A stretch of 64,000 bases of DNA from Sphingobacteriia bacterium (GCA_947456855.1 CANGTR010000004.1:1-64000); one strand, 5' to 3'; counted from the stretch's first letter, positions 18,002-28,641 are shown. Translations and numbers: made by a program. Notes: generated by a model from the letters alone, not told the origin.

Positions 18002-21000
18002 ATGGCAACAAAGCAAGAACAGCTGGTACATTTTCAAGGTATTTACCAGTCTCTGAATGAAGCACAAAAAAAAGCAGTAGATAGTTTAGAAGGACCAGTG
18101 ATGGTAATTGCCGGACCTGGTACCGGGAAAACACAAATTTTAAGTGCAAGGATTGGCAAGATTTTATTGGATACTGATACAAGACCTGAGAACATTCTTT
18201 GTTTAACCTATACAGATGCTGGTGTTATGGCCATGCGCAAAAGATTGTTGGGGTTTATTGGGCCAGATGCCTACAAAGTAAATATTTATACTTTTCATGC
18301 ATTCTGTAACGATATCATTCAAGATAATTTGTCTTTATTCGAAAAGACAGCTTTAGACCCTATTTCGGAATTAGAGAGTATTGAGCTTTTCAAAGAGTTA
18401 ATTGATTCGTTCCCTAAAAATCATCCACTCAAAAGATACAGAGGAGATGTATATTTTGAAATCAATAATTTAAAGCAGCTTTTCAGTAACATGAAAAGAG
18501 AAGGATGGAATTCGGATCAAATTGTTAAAGCAATAGATGAATACATAACTGATTTGCCTAATAGAGAAGGCTATTCGTATCAAAAAGCATATAAGCAGTT
18601 TAAGAAAGGAGATTTAAAGCAAAACAAAATTGATGAAGAAATAGAGAAAATGGAGAAACTGCGAGCAGCAGTTAATGAATTTGACCGTTATCAAGCAATG
18701 ATGAAAAATCGAAATCGCTATGATTTTGATGATATGATTAATTGGGTATTGTCTGCTTTCAAAGAAAATAAATTGCTGCTAGCTAGATACCAAGAACAAT
18801 ACCAATATATATTAGTAGATGAATACCAAGATACCAGTGGAACACAAAATAGTCTTGTAACATTACTTACTGGATTTTGGAATGAGCCCAATATTTTTGT
18901 TGTAGGAGATGATGATCAGAGTATCTATCGTTTTCAGGGTGCGAATATCGAAAACATGGAACAATTCGCCGGTAAATACGCATCATCTTTGCTTACTATA
19001 GTGCTAACCAATAATTACCGATCTACTCAACCCATTCTAGATGTATCCAAAACATTGATTGATCGAAATGAGGAACGTTTGGTGAAAAAGATTGATGGGC
19101 TTTCTAAAAATTTACAAGCAGCTAATTTAAAAATCAATACAATTACTACTGCTCCATTGTTGAGAGAATATGAAACCCAACATCAGGAAATGATTCATCT
19201 AACAATTGAAATTGAACAATTATTAGCAAAAGGAATTGAGCCTGGAAAAATAGCTGTTATTTATAAAGAGAACAAATACGGTGAAGAGCTAAGTCAATAT
19301 TTTAAACAAAAAAATATTCCTGTATACAGCAAACGCAATTTGAATATTTTACAATTGCCGCTTGCCCAGAAAATGATTCTACTGTTAAAATATTTAGCAG
19401 CTGAACATGATATTCCTTATGGTGGAGACGAGATGTTGTTTGAGATCATGCATTTTGAATGGTTTGGAATTCCGGCTATTGAAATTGCCAAAATGAGTTC
19501 GGCAGTGGCCGATAAACGATTTGGAGACGATAAAATTTCATTGAGAAAATACGTTTACAACCATGCCAACCTACCACCCAAAGACTTATTTTTCGTTCCA
19601 ATTAAAGGGATAAAAGAATTGAGTAACGCTTTGGAAGAATTGATTACAGATGTTTCTAACGAAACCCTTCAAACCTTATTTGAAAATGTTATTCAAAAAG
19701 CTGGTGTGTTAACCTACATCATGCAACACGAAGAAAAACATTGGCTACTTCAAATTTTAACTGGCTTTTTTAATTTTATCAAAGAAGAAACAAGAAGAAA
19801 ACCTTTATTGAGTTTGCAAGAGCTGGTTACTGTAATAGAACTAATGGCAAAAGAATCCATTAGTTTACCATTGATTCAGGTAAGCGGTAACGACAAGGGA
19901 GTCAATTTATTAACCGCCCATGGATCTAAAGGTTTGGAATTTGAATATGTTTTTATAGTAGGCGCCAACGCTGCATTTTGGGAAAAGAAAAGAAAACCAG
20001 GTGGTGGGTATTCAATGCCTGATACATTGTTTAGTTCTCAACCAACCATTTCTGATCAGGAAGAATTAAGGAGATTGTTTTACGTTGCTATAACAAGGGC
20101 GGAAAAACAATTGGCCATTTCTTATAGCAATTTTAAAAATGATGGAAAGCCATTAGAGCCCTCCTTATTTATTGCTGAAATTCAAGAACAACAGAATTTA
20201 GCAATAGAAAGCATAAGAATTCCAATTGAAACAATTAGTCATTTCAGTGCTTTGGCTTTTGAAAAAACACTGCAGCCAGAGATCAAAAAAGTAGAGGCCG
20301 ATTTTATCACCCGACTGCTCGAAAAATTTGTAATGAATGTAACTGCATTGAATAATTATTTAAAATGTCCTTTGCAGTTCTATTTTAATAATCTGGTTCG
20401 TGTTCCATCAGGCAAATCCGAATCTACTGAGTTTGGTTCTGCTGTTCACTTTGCATTGCAAAAACTATTTCAACAAATGCAGGAAAAAGAACAATTCCCG
20501 GAATTGAAGCAATTCATTGGTGACTTTGAATGGTATATGCGTAGGCATAGAGAAAATTTTACGAAAGAGCAATTTGCCAGAAGAATGGAGTACGGGCAAG
20601 AAGTACTTAAAAATTATTACAATGCCTATTTAAATGAGTGGAATAAAATAGTAGTAATTGAAAGAACCATTAAAAATGTTGTGGTGAATGGAGTTCCACT
20701 AAAAGGAAAATTGGATAAAATTGAATTCAATGGTAAAGCGGTAAATGTAGTGGATTATAAAACTGGGGATATTGAAAAAGCCAAAGAAAAACTATTGCCC
20801 CCCAATGAAAAATATCCAAATGGTGGCGATTATTGGCGTCAAGCAGTTTTTTATAAAATTCTAGTTGACAATTATGATCAAAAGTCTTGGCAAGTAGTAA
20901 GTTCGGAATTTGATTTTATTGAACCCAACAAGAAAAAAGAATACCAAAAAATCAAATTGGTAATTACACCAGAAGATATTGCAACTGTTACGCATCAAAT

Positions 21001-21151
21001 TGAAGAAGTATGGCAAAAAATTCAATCCAGAGAATTTTATACGGGTTGCGGAAAACCAGATTGTCATTGGTGTAATTTTGTAAAAACCAATCAATTGGCT
21101 ATTGCATTACATGAATTGGATGAGGATGGAGAAAATGTTGAAATGAATTAA
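18002..21151 (+). CDS. UvrD/PcrA-type ATP-dependent helicase with C-terminal PD-(D/E)XK nuclease domain
   Basis: Walker A GPGTGKTQILSARI, VDEYQDTSGTQ, GDDDQSIYRFQGA, TAHGSKGLEFEYVF, YVAITRAEKQL; nuclease LDKIEFNGKAVNVVDYKTGD; Cys at YLKCPLQFYF and CGKPDCHWCNF. Confidence 0.93.
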   Translation: MATKQEQLVHFQGIYQSLNEAQKKAVDSLEGPVMVIAGPGTGKTQILSARIGKILLDTDTRPENILCLTYTDAGVMAMRKRLLGFIGPDAYKVNIYTFHAFCNDIIQDNLSLFEKTALDPISELESIELFKELIDSFPKNHPLKRYRGDVYFEINNLKQLFSNMKREGWNSDQIVKAIDEYITDLPNREGYSYQKAYKQFKKGDLKQNKIDEEIEKMEKLRAAVNEFDRYQAMMKNRNRYDFDDMINWVLSAFKENKLLLARYQEQYQYILVDEYQDTSGTQNSLVTLLTGFWNEPNIFVVGDDDQSIYRFQGANIENMEQFAGKYASSLLTIVLTNNYRSTQPILDVSKTLIDRNEERLVKKIDGLSKNLQAANLKINTITTAPLLREYETQHQEMIHLTIEIEQLLAKGIEPGKIAVIYKENKYGEELSQYFKQKNIPVYSKRNLNILQLPLAQKMILLLKYLAAEHDIPYGGDEMLFEIMHFEWFGIPAIEIAKMSSAVADKRFGDDKISLRKYVYNHANLPPKDLFFVPIKGIKELSNALEELITDVSNETLQTLFENVIQKAGVLTYIMQHEEKHWLLQILTGFFNFIKEETRRKPLLSLQELVTVIELMAKESISLPLIQVSGNDKGVNLLTAHGSKGLEFEYVFIVGANAAFWEKKRKPGGGYSMPDTLFSSQPTISDQEELRRLFYVAITRAEKQLAISYSNFKNDGKPLEPSLFIAEIQEQQNLAIESIRIPIETISHFSALAFEKTLQPEIKKVEADFITRLLEKFVMNVTALNNYLKCPLQFYFNNLVRVPSGKSESTEFGSAVHFALQKLFQQMQEKEQFPELKQFIGDFEWYMRRHRENFTKEQFARRMEYGQEVLKNYYNAYLNEWNKIVVIERTIKNVVVNGVPLKGKLDKIEFNGKAVNVVDYKTGDIEKAKEKLLPPNEKYPNGGDYWRQAVFYKILVDNYDQKSWQVVSSEFDFIEPNKKKEYQKIKLVITPEDIATVTHQIEEVWQKIQSREFYTGCGKPDCHWCNFVKTNQLAIALHELDEDGENVEMN

Positions 21152-21162
21152 TTGAAAGAATT

Positions 21163-22587
21163 ATGTTTGCATTATCTATGATTCAATGGCGATTTCAATT
21201 AATCAAGTTGTTTGTTTTTGCATTATGCTATGGGATATGCATTAATATGAGTTCCTGTGCCAATATCATTCCACCAGGTGGGGGTCCGAGAGATAGTTTG
21301 CCTCCAAAACTAATAACCGCTTTACCCAAAGATTCTGCAGTTAATGTAAATCCCAAATTGATAACACTCAATTTTAATGAGTACTTAACCCTTCAGAATG
21401 TAAATGAAAACCTAATTGTATCGCCTACTATAAAGAATAATCCATTGGTAGATAGTAAATTAAGAACTATTACCATTAAAATAAAAGATACACTCGACCC
21501 CAATACTACTTATTCGCTTCATTTTGGTGAATCCATAAAAGATGTAAATGAGGGAAATATTTTAAGAAATTTTAAGTATGTTTTTTCAACTGGAAAAACG
21601 ATTGACGACTATAGCTACAAAGGTCGCGTTTACTTAGCTGAAAAAGGTAAAGTAGATACCACACTGCTTGTTATTTTACACAATAACTTGGATGATTCTG
21701 CCATTGTAAAAGAAAGGCCTAGGTATTATACAAGAATCAATGGCAAGGGTGAATTTAGTTTTACCAATTTATCAGCTGGTATCTTCAGGGTATATGTTTT
21801 GCCCAATGACTATTCCAAAAAATACGATGATAGCACTAAACTATTCGCCTTTAGATCTGATGACTTAGTTATCAGTAACAATACTCCATATGACACTTTA
21901 TATGCTTATGAGGCATTTAAAACAGTTGAAAAAATCACCAAGCCAACTGAAACAGCTGGTAAAAATTCGAAGGAAGACAAACGATTAAAATATGCTGCAG
22001 ATTTTGAAGGCGGACAACAAGATTTATTAAGTAATTTAAATTTGAATTTTAACAAAAAGCTTCAATCAGTTGATAGCAGTAAAATAGCTTTCTGTGACAG
22101 TAATTACAAAGCTTTAAAAGGTTATCGAATTGAACTAGATACCAGCAAAACTAAACTAAGCTTTATTTACCCATGGAAAGAATTGAGTTCCTTTAGAATT
22201 GTTATTCAAAAAGATGCCATAGCTGATACAAGTGGAATTACATTGCCAAAAACAGATACCATTCGATTTATTACCAAGAAAGAAGCAGATTATGGTAGTA
22301 TCAAATTAAGGTTTACCAATTTAAATCTATCTAAGCACCCCGTTTTACAAGTAGTAGAATCGGATTATATTGTAGAATCAATCCCGCTTACTTCCTATGA
22401 ATTGATTAGAAAATTATACAAGCCTGGCAATTATGATTTAAGGATTTTATACGATACCAATCAAAATGGCATTTGGGATCCAGGATCTTTTGGAAAAATA
22501 AAAAAGCAACCAGAAATTGTTAAGCTTATTTCAAAAGTATTTTCGGTAAGGAGTAATTGGGATAATGAAGTAACGATTGGACTCTAA
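21163..22587 (+). CDS. SbsA-type Ig-like domain lipoprotein
   Basis: MSSCANIIPPGGGPRDSLPPKLITALPKDSAVNVNPKLITLNFNEYLTL; lipobox-like Cys. Confidence 0.82.
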   Translation: MFALSMIQWRFQLIKLFVFALCYGICINMSSCANIIPPGGGPRDSLPPKLITALPKDSAVNVNPKLITLNFNEYLTLQNVNENLIVSPTIKNNPLVDSKLRTITIKIKDTLDPNTTYSLHFGESIKDVNEGNILRNFKYVFSTGKTIDDYSYKGRVYLAEKGKVDTTLLVILHNNLDDSAIVKERPRYYTRINGKGEFSFTNLSAGIFRVYVLPNDYSKKYDDSTKLFAFRSDDLVISNNTPYDTLYAYEAFKTVEKITKPTETAGKNSKEDKRLKYAADFEGGQQDLLSNLNLNFNKKLQSVDSSKIAFCDSNYKALKGYRIELDTSKTKLSFIYPWKELSSFRIVIQKDAIADTSGITLPKTDTIRFITKKEADYGSIKLRFTNLNLSKHPVLQVVESDYIVESIPLTSYELIRKLYKPGNYDLRILYDTNQNGIWDPGSFGKIKKQPEIVKLISKVFSVRSNWDNEVTIGL

Positions 22588-22597
22588 CCTTAGTAAC

Positions 22598-23446
22598 CTA
22601 ATATTTATAAAATCCTTCCCCTGTTTTCTTACCCAAGAGGCCTTTCTCTACCTTTTCTTTTTGTAATGTAGATGGCGTTAATCGTTCTGGTTTACCCAAT
22701 GCTTCCCAAACAATATTACTTACACTGTAATTGATATCCATACCAATTAAATCCATCAATTTAAATGGGCCCATTTTAAAACCTGTTGCTTCCATTATGG
22801 CATCTACAGATTCTATATCGGTTAATCCTTCATTCACCATTTCCATTGCTTCTAAGTAATAATGACGAGCTACCCTATTCACAATAAAACCAGGAGCATC
22901 TTTACAAAGCACTGGCACTTTCCCCATGGTTTTAGTTAATTCAATCACCCTGTCTATTGCTGTTGATGAACTTTGCTGACCTGCTATCACTTCAACCAAT
23001 TTCATGATTGGTGCAGGATTAAAAAAGTGCATTCCTACCAACATAGACGGGTTACTCAACCCAACAGCAATATCATTTACACTAATAGATGAAGTATTTG
23101 TGGCAAAAATGGTGGTTGAATCATTGAATGCGGCAATCTTATTGAACAACTCAATCTTGGCTTCTTTTTTTTCAATAATTGCTTCGATAATTATATCTGC
23201 TTTGCAATCTGCTATATCAGTAGAGAAATGAATTAGTCCTAAAATATGGTTTTGTTCAGACTCAGGTATTTTACCCTTTTCTACCAATCGATTTATTTGC
23301 GCATGAATCTGAGCTTTACTTTTTGCTAAAGCAGTTTCGCTTAAATCGAACTGAATGGTTTTTATACCTGCCTGAATGGCTACTTGAGCAATACCGCTAC
23401 CCATGGTACCGGCTCCACATACAACGATAGATTGAATTGATTTCAT
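22598..23446 (-). CDS. 3-hydroxybutyryl-CoA dehydrogenase
   Basis: VCGAGTMGSGIAQVAIQAG, MHFFNPAPIMKLVEVI, KDAPGFIVNRV. Confidence 0.94.
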   Translation of the reverse strand: MKSIQSIVVCGAGTMGSGIAQVAIQAGIKTIQFDLSETALAKSKAQIHAQINRLVEKGKIPESEQNHILGLIHFSTDIADCKADIIIEAIIEKKEAKIELFNKIAAFNDSTTIFATNTSSISVNDIAVGLSNPSMLVGMHFFNPAPIMKLVEVIAGQQSSSTAIDRVIELTKTMGKVPVLCKDAPGFIVNRVARHYYLEAMEMVNEGLTDIESVDAIMEATGFKMGPFKLMDLIGMDINYSVSNIVWEALGKPERLTPSTLQKEKVEKGLLGKKTGEGFYKY

Positions 23447-23532
23447 AATGATTAAAAGGCAAGATACTTACATCTTATCCACTCGAGCTAATTTTAGGCC
23501 TGTCAACAAGAAAATGGTGCTAATTTTATTAT

Positions 23533-24171
23533 ATGGCAAAAATAATACAACAATTGGATCTTTTTGGGATGCCTATGGAAAAACCATCTCCATCAAAAAA
23601 AACCAAACAGCCAGTAAAAAGTACAAATACTGCTTCTAAAGAAATACCTAGGCAAGATGCAGCGCCGGCTCAAATATCCTCAGTTGAGCCAATCGTTTAT
23701 TCAAATGAACAAATAGTAGTAAAAGTAAAATCAGTTTCTCCTGCTAAAGAAACGATAAAATCTGAAACCAAGAGAGGAAGAAAATCATTTAAGGAAATCA
23801 ATGCAACCATAGATCTTATTGAAATACCAGATGAAGCAACACTTCAACAAAAATTATATTATTCGATTAGCGAAGTAGCTGCATGGTTTAAAGTAAACAC
23901 TTCTTTGCTTAGGTATTGGGAAAACGAATTTGATATTTTACAACCACGCAAAACAAGAAAAGGCGATCGACTATTCAGGGTTGAGGATATTAAAAATCTA
24001 GAATTAATTTATTTTCTATTGCGACAACGCAAGTTTTCTATTGAAGGGGCAAAAAGTTATTTAAAAAACAACAAAGGTAAAATTGACACAGAAACTCAAT
24101 TGGTTAAAGCATTAACCGATTTCAAGGGATTTTTATTAGAATTAAAGTCTTCCCTAAGTTCTAAAAAATAA
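23533..24171 (+). CDS. MerR family transcriptional regulator
   Basis: YYSISEVAAWFKVNTSLLRYWENEFDILQPRKTRKGDRLFRVEDI. Confidence 0.92.
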   Translation: MAKIIQQLDLFGMPMEKPSPSKKTKQPVKSTNTASKEIPRQDAAPAQISSVEPIVYSNEQIVVKVKSVSPAKETIKSETKRGRKSFKEINATIDLIEIPDEATLQQKLYYSISEVAAWFKVNTSLLRYWENEFDILQPRKTRKGDRLFRVEDIKNLELIYFLLRQRKFSIEGAKSYLKNNKGKIDTETQLVKALTDFKGFLLELKSSLSSKK

Positions 24172-24223
24172 ATTGCAATGCAATCGAAGATTCTCTGGAA
24201 AAACCATCAGTAATAGTCTTTCA

Positions 24224-24979
24224 TTATTGGTACTTAATTAATTGCAAATCTGAACCGTCAAAGGTTGCATAAGTAAAATTGCTGATCCAATCGCCTAAAT
24301 TGATATACCTGGTTTTTTCAGATAAATTAAAATCAATGGGTAGATGTCTATGTCCAAAAACAAAATAATCAAAATATTCTTTTTGCAATATTTCTTTTGA
24401 ATAAACAATCAACCATTCGTTTTCTGCTCCCAAAAAATGTTCATCGCCAGAACCTGTTTTTTCGCGACTTTTTCTGCTGAAATAATTAGCCAAGCCAATT
24501 CCCAAGTCTGGGTGCAGCCATCCGAATAGCCATTTGCAAATAGGGTTTCTGAAAACTTTTTTGATCAATTTATATCCATAATCTCCCGGACCTAAGCCAT
24601 CTCCATGGCCAATATAAAATCGTTTATCATTCCAAGTAAATATTTTTGGCTCATGGTAAACTGTGATATTTAATTCATTTTCAAAATACCCACTCATCCA
24701 CATATCGTGGTTGCCAATAAAAAAATGAATGGGAATTCCTGCATCTGTTATAGATGCAAGTTTGCCTAATAATCGCACATATCCTTTTGGAATTACATGT
24801 TTGTATTCGTACCAGAAATCAAACATATCTCCTACAATAAAAATAGCAGCGGCTGAATCTTTTATTTCATCAAGAAATTGAATGATTTTTTGCTCTCTTA
24901 ATATACTTGCAGCGGTATTAGGTGCACCTAAATGAAAATCAGAGAGAAAATATATTTTTTTTTCTGGGCTAATGAGCAT
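24224..24979 (-). CDS. lpxH: UDP-2,3-diacylglucosamine diphosphatase
   Basis: YFLSDFHLGAP, VGDMFDFWYEY, FIGNHDMWM, HGDGLGPGDYGYK, FGHRHLP. Confidence 0.92.
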   Translation of the reverse strand: MLISPEKKIYFLSDFHLGAPNTAASILREQKIIQFLDEIKDSAAAIFIVGDMFDFWYEYKHVIPKGYVRLLGKLASITDAGIPIHFFIGNHDMWMSGYFENELNITVYHEPKIFTWNDKRFYIGHGDGLGPGDYGYKLIKKVFRNPICKWLFGWLHPDLGIGLANYFSRKSREKTGSGDEHFLGAENEWLIVYSKEILQKEYFDYFVFGHRHLPIDFNLSEKTRYINLGDWISNFTYATFDGSDLQLIKYQ

Positions 24980-24985
24980 GCTTGA

Positions 24986-25417
24986 TTATTTCTTTTTTTG
25001 CAAATAGTCTAACATATCTCCACTTTCAATTAATTGACCTCTGGAAATAGTTCTATTGTACCAATAAACCCAAGCTTCACAAGATTTACTATTGTGGTAA
25101 ACAGTAGTAATTGCTCTTTTATACAATGGGGGCATATTGGCATCATCTTCATCTTGTTGAACTCCTTCATAATCATCTAACTGAGCCAATGCCCATGAAA
25201 GTTGGGAAGGTTCTTTAATATGGTACAACTCTCCTTTGATGTACAAGTCCTCATCTGTAGGAACTCCTACAATCAAGGTTTCTTTATCATACAATTTTCC
25301 TTTTACTGTAGCTTCTTGTTCAAATATAAAATAATTACTGATGTAGGCGTAAGCAGGATGTTGAAATCCGCTTCTGAGAGAACTATAAACAAATAGATAT
25401 TGAATCGCCTGTTCCAT
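24986..25417 (-). CDS. Gamma-glutamylcyclotransferase (AIG2-like) family protein
   Basis: YLFVYSSLRSGFQHPAY, LDDYEGVQ. Confidence 0.85.
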   Translation of the reverse strand: MEQAIQYLFVYSSLRSGFQHPAYAYISNYFIFEQEATVKGKLYDKETLIVGVPTDEDLYIKGELYHIKEPSQLSWALAQLDDYEGVQQDEDDANMPPLYKRAITTVYHNSKSCEAWVYWYNRTISRGQLIESGDMLDYLQKKK

Positions 25418-25429
25418 ACATTGAATTTA

Positions 25430-26062
25430 TCATTCATCTATGAGAAAACAAAATACTTCTTTAGGTCCATGAACTCCAACTACCAATGTTTTTTCAATAT
25501 CAGCCGTTCTGCTTGGCCCTGAAGCCAAACTGACCATGCTCGGAAATGCAGTATTGTATTTATCCCTTAACTGCATCAATGAGTCGTCTATATCATACAC
25601 CAACTGTTTAGTGCTTGCTATACAAATATGTACAGGGGCATATACACTAACCGTTCTTCCACTTTGCTGTGCACTACTTAATAAAATACTGCCCGTTCTT
25701 GCTACCAAAAACTCGCAACCAGTTATAGCTACATCGCAATGAGATAAATCGTTGAAATAAGTGATGGGTAAATGGTGTTTAGAAAAATTCGCTTTGATCT
25801 CTTCTTCTCTACAATAAATATTTTCCCAACCCCTGGATTCAAATAATATGCTAAGCTGTGCAACCAATTCCGCTTGATCTACACAATACGAAAACCTTCC
25901 TTGTAGCCCGGAAAAATTAGCTGCAAATGCTATTTCCAACTCTTGTTTAGAAGGTTGAAAAACATTGTTATTAGTGGCTTGATTATCAAAAAAGGGAACA
26001 GGCACTTTATGAACAAGTGCCTGTTTTATTTTTTTTAAAATATTTGATTTAGCTGCTGACAT
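25430..26062 (-). CDS. LUD domain (LutC/YkgG) protein
   Basis: TGCEFLVARTGSILLSS, SGPSRTADIEKTLVVGVHGPKEVFCFLID. Confidence 0.9.
   Translation of the reverse strand: MSAAKSNILKKIKQALVHKVPVPFFDNQATNNNVFQPSKQELEIAFAANFSGLQGRFSYCVDQAELVAQLSILFESRGWENIYCREEEIKANFSKHHLPITYFNDLSHCDVAITGCEFLVARTGSILLSSAQQSGRTVSVYAPVHICIASTKQLVYDIDDSLMQLRDKYNTAFPSMVSLASGPSRTADIEKTLVVGVHGPKEVFCFLIDE
25997..26033 (+). terminator. Intrinsic-terminator-like hairpin antisense to the 5' coding region of the LUD gene
   Basis: AACAGGCACTT-TATGAAC-AAGTGCCTGTT perfect 11-bp stem followed on + strand by TTATTTTTTTT. Confidence 0.6.
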
Positions 26063-26064
26063 TA

Positions 26065-28140
26065 TTAATTTAAAGGTGTTTCGTCATTGGTGATATTTCC
26101 TTCTTCTGAAATTTCGGTTTTTGGCGCAACATGTATTTCCGCACCAGGAACTACAATAGATTCGGGTTCTATCTCTAACAATTTTTTCTCTTCAAAAGGA
26201 CGCTTACCAATTAATAATTCAACATCAGATTTATGCAACACTTCTTTGTCTAATAACTCTTTTGCCAATACTTCTACTTCATGTTTTTTAGCGGTTAATA
26301 AATCCAGTGTGATTTGATATGCATTGTCTATAATACCTCTTACTTCTTCATCGATAATCTTTCCGGTTTCTTCCGAGAAAGGTTTAGTAAATGTATTCTC
26401 CTGAGTAGGATCATAAAAACTTACATTCCCTACTTTTTTATTCATGCCATAGGCGGTAACCATACTGTATGCAATACGCGTGATTTGCTGTAAATCATTG
26501 GCAGCGCCAGTGGAGATTTTACCGAAGAAAATTTCCTCTGCTGCTCTACCACCCAATGTCATACAAATTTGATCCATTAATTGATCCGTATTGTATAAAT
26601 ATTGTTCGGTAGGTGTGTATTGCGCGTAACCCAATGCAGCTGTACCTCTTGGTACAATGGTTACTTTTAATAAAGGATATGCATGTTCTAAAAACCATCC
26701 ACAAACTGCATGCCCGGCTTCGTGATACGCAATGATTGCTTTTTCGTGTGGAGCGATGATTTTGTTTTTCTTTTCCAATCCACCAATCACACGATCAATA
26801 GCGTCCTGGAAATCACTCATATCAACTGCTTCTTTTCCTTTACGTGCAGCAATCAATGCAGCTTCGTTACAAACATTGGCAATATCAGCACCTGCAAAAC
26901 CAGGTGTTTGTTCAGCCAATTTATGTAGATCCAAAGTTTCAGAAACTTTAATAGGTTGTAAGTGTACTTTTAAAATAGCTTCTCTCCCTTTTACATCCGG
27001 TTTATCAATGGATATCTGACGATCAAATCTTCCTGGTCTCAACAATGCAGTATCCAACACATCCGGACGATTGGTTGCAGCTAATATAATAATACCTGTA
27101 TCTCCTCCAAATCCATCCATCTCTACCAATAACTGGTTCAATGTGTTTTCTCTTTCATCATTACTCATGATGGCATTTCTTCCCCTGGCTCTTCCTATTG
27201 CATCAATCTCATCAATGAAAATAATACAAGGCGCTTTTTCACGGGCTTGCTTAAATAAATCCCTCACTCTACTTGCTCCAACACCAACAAACATTTCAAC
27301 AAAATCACTTCCACTCAAACTAAAGAAAGGTACTTGTGCTTCACCGGCCATTGCTTTTGCCAATAAAGTTTTACCAGTTCCCGGAGGGCCTACCAATAAT
27401 GCCCCTTTCGGAATTTTACCACCAAGTGATGTATACTTTTTAGGGTTCTTAAGGAAGTCAACAATTTCCATTACTTCCACTTTGGCTTCATCTAAACCAG
27501 CAACATCAGAGAAAGTGATATTTACTTTAGCACCTTTATCAAATAAAGTAGCTTTCGATTTTCCAATATTGAAAATACCGCCTGGGCCACCACCGCCTCC
27601 TGGGCCGCCGCCACCCATTTTACGCATTAATAAAACCCATGCTCCAACAATAAATAATAGAGATAGTACTGTATTGAATATTGGTCCAAACCATTCAGGA
27701 TCTGAAATAGGATTTTCTGGAACCCTAGCAATGGTTGGGTTTGCAGTATAAATATCTTTTAGCTCTTCTTTAAAACTTTTGATATCGGTTACTTCAAACT
27801 CAAACAAAGGAACTCCATTTACTTTGGACTTTTCTTTGCTTAGGTCTTTTTTGAATTTTTTAACATAGAAGTCTTTGGATAAGCTGGCTGTTTTGATATA
27901 AACTCGAATGCGTTCTTTGTTTTTAACAATGTCCATTCGTTCTACATCTCCTTGCACCAACATATTATCAAAGAATTCTCTTTCACTGGTTTTAGTAAGA
28001 TCAGGCGAGAAACGCATAAACTGTGCTGATAATAATATTACAGCAATAATTGCGTAAATCCAGTATATATTAAATTTGGGGCCTTTTTTAGGGCTATCTC
28101 CTTTTTCTGGTATCATCTTATTCGGTTGCGGTTTTTTCAT
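26065..28140 (-). CDS. ftsH: ATP-dependent zinc metalloprotease FtsH
   Basis: GPPGTGKTLLAKAMAGE, SRH region, HEAGH zinc site; two N-terminal TM segments. Confidence 0.97.
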   Translation of the reverse strand: MKKPQPNKMIPEKGDSPKKGPKFNIYWIYAIIAVILLSAQFMRFSPDLTKTSEREFFDNMLVQGDVERMDIVKNKERIRVYIKTASLSKDFYVKKFKKDLSKEKSKVNGVPLFEFEVTDIKSFKEELKDIYTANPTIARVPENPISDPEWFGPIFNTVLSLLFIVGAWVLLMRKMGGGGPGGGGGPGGIFNIGKSKATLFDKGAKVNITFSDVAGLDEAKVEVMEIVDFLKNPKKYTSLGGKIPKGALLVGPPGTGKTLLAKAMAGEAQVPFFSLSGSDFVEMFVGVGASRVRDLFKQAREKAPCIIFIDEIDAIGRARGRNAIMSNDERENTLNQLLVEMDGFGGDTGIIILAATNRPDVLDTALLRPGRFDRQISIDKPDVKGREAILKVHLQPIKVSETLDLHKLAEQTPGFAGADIANVCNEAALIAARKGKEAVDMSDFQDAIDRVIGGLEKKNKIIAPHEKAIIAYHEAGHAVCGWFLEHAYPLLKVTIVPRGTAALGYAQYTPTEQYLYNTDQLMDQICMTLGGRAAEEIFFGKISTGAANDLQQITRIAYSMVTAYGMNKKVGNVSFYDPTQENTFTKPFSEETGKIIDEEVRGIIDNAYQITLDLLTAKKHEVEVLAKELLDKEVLHKSDVELLIGKRPFEEKKLLEIEPESIVVPGAEIHVAPKTEISEEGNITNDETPLN

Positions 28141-28199
28141 TGGTATTGCTTAATGCTACTTAGTATAATACATTTAGTAGATGAATTGTTTAGAACTGA

Positions 28200-28604
28200 T
28201 TATACATCGTGCAGTTGTTGAGGAGCATCGCTCCACATTTCTTCTAATTGATAAAATTTTCTCGATTCTGGGTGCATTACATGAACTACAACATTCACAT
28301 AGTCTATCAACACCCACTGTGCAAGGGTTTTCCCTTCGTGTTTATAGGGCATTTCACCACATAGCTTTTTAACTTGATCTTCTACATAATCACTAATGGC
28401 TTTCACCTGTGTAGTGCTTGACGCTTCACATACAATAAAAAAATCTGCGGCGGCTTCGGGTATCTTCCTTAGATCGAGGCTGATTATTTTTTCACCTTTT
28501 TTGTCTAGTATTGCCTGAACAATAGTCTTAACAATTTTAGAGTTACGCGTTAACCTTGTTATTGCGCTTTTTTCGCGGGTTTTTAGAACAGAAAGTGGTT
28601 CCAA
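28200..28604 (-). CDS. rsfS: Ribosome silencing factor (RsfS/YbeB/iojap)
   Basis: ADFFIVCEASSTTQVKAISDYVED, WVLIDYVNVVVHVMHPESRKFYQLEEMW. Confidence 0.94.
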   Translation of the reverse strand: MEPLSVLKTREKSAITRLTRNSKIVKTIVQAILDKKGEKIISLDLRKIPEAAADFFIVCEASSTTQVKAISDYVEDQVKKLCGEMPYKHEGKTLAQWVLIDYVNVVVHVMHPESRKFYQLEEMWSDAPQQLHDV

Positions 28605-28641
28605 TAATGTTGAGTATTTTAGTTAATAAATAAAGCCTTTT

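Noticed and set aside
27560-27620. GC-rich low-complexity tract
   Set aside because: Encodes the Gly-rich linker GGGGPGGGGGPGG common after TM2 of FtsH in this lineage
27071-27751. 226-aa + strand ORF
   Set aside because: Antisense shadow of ftsH; proline/glycine-rich translation comes from complementing conserved FtsH codons
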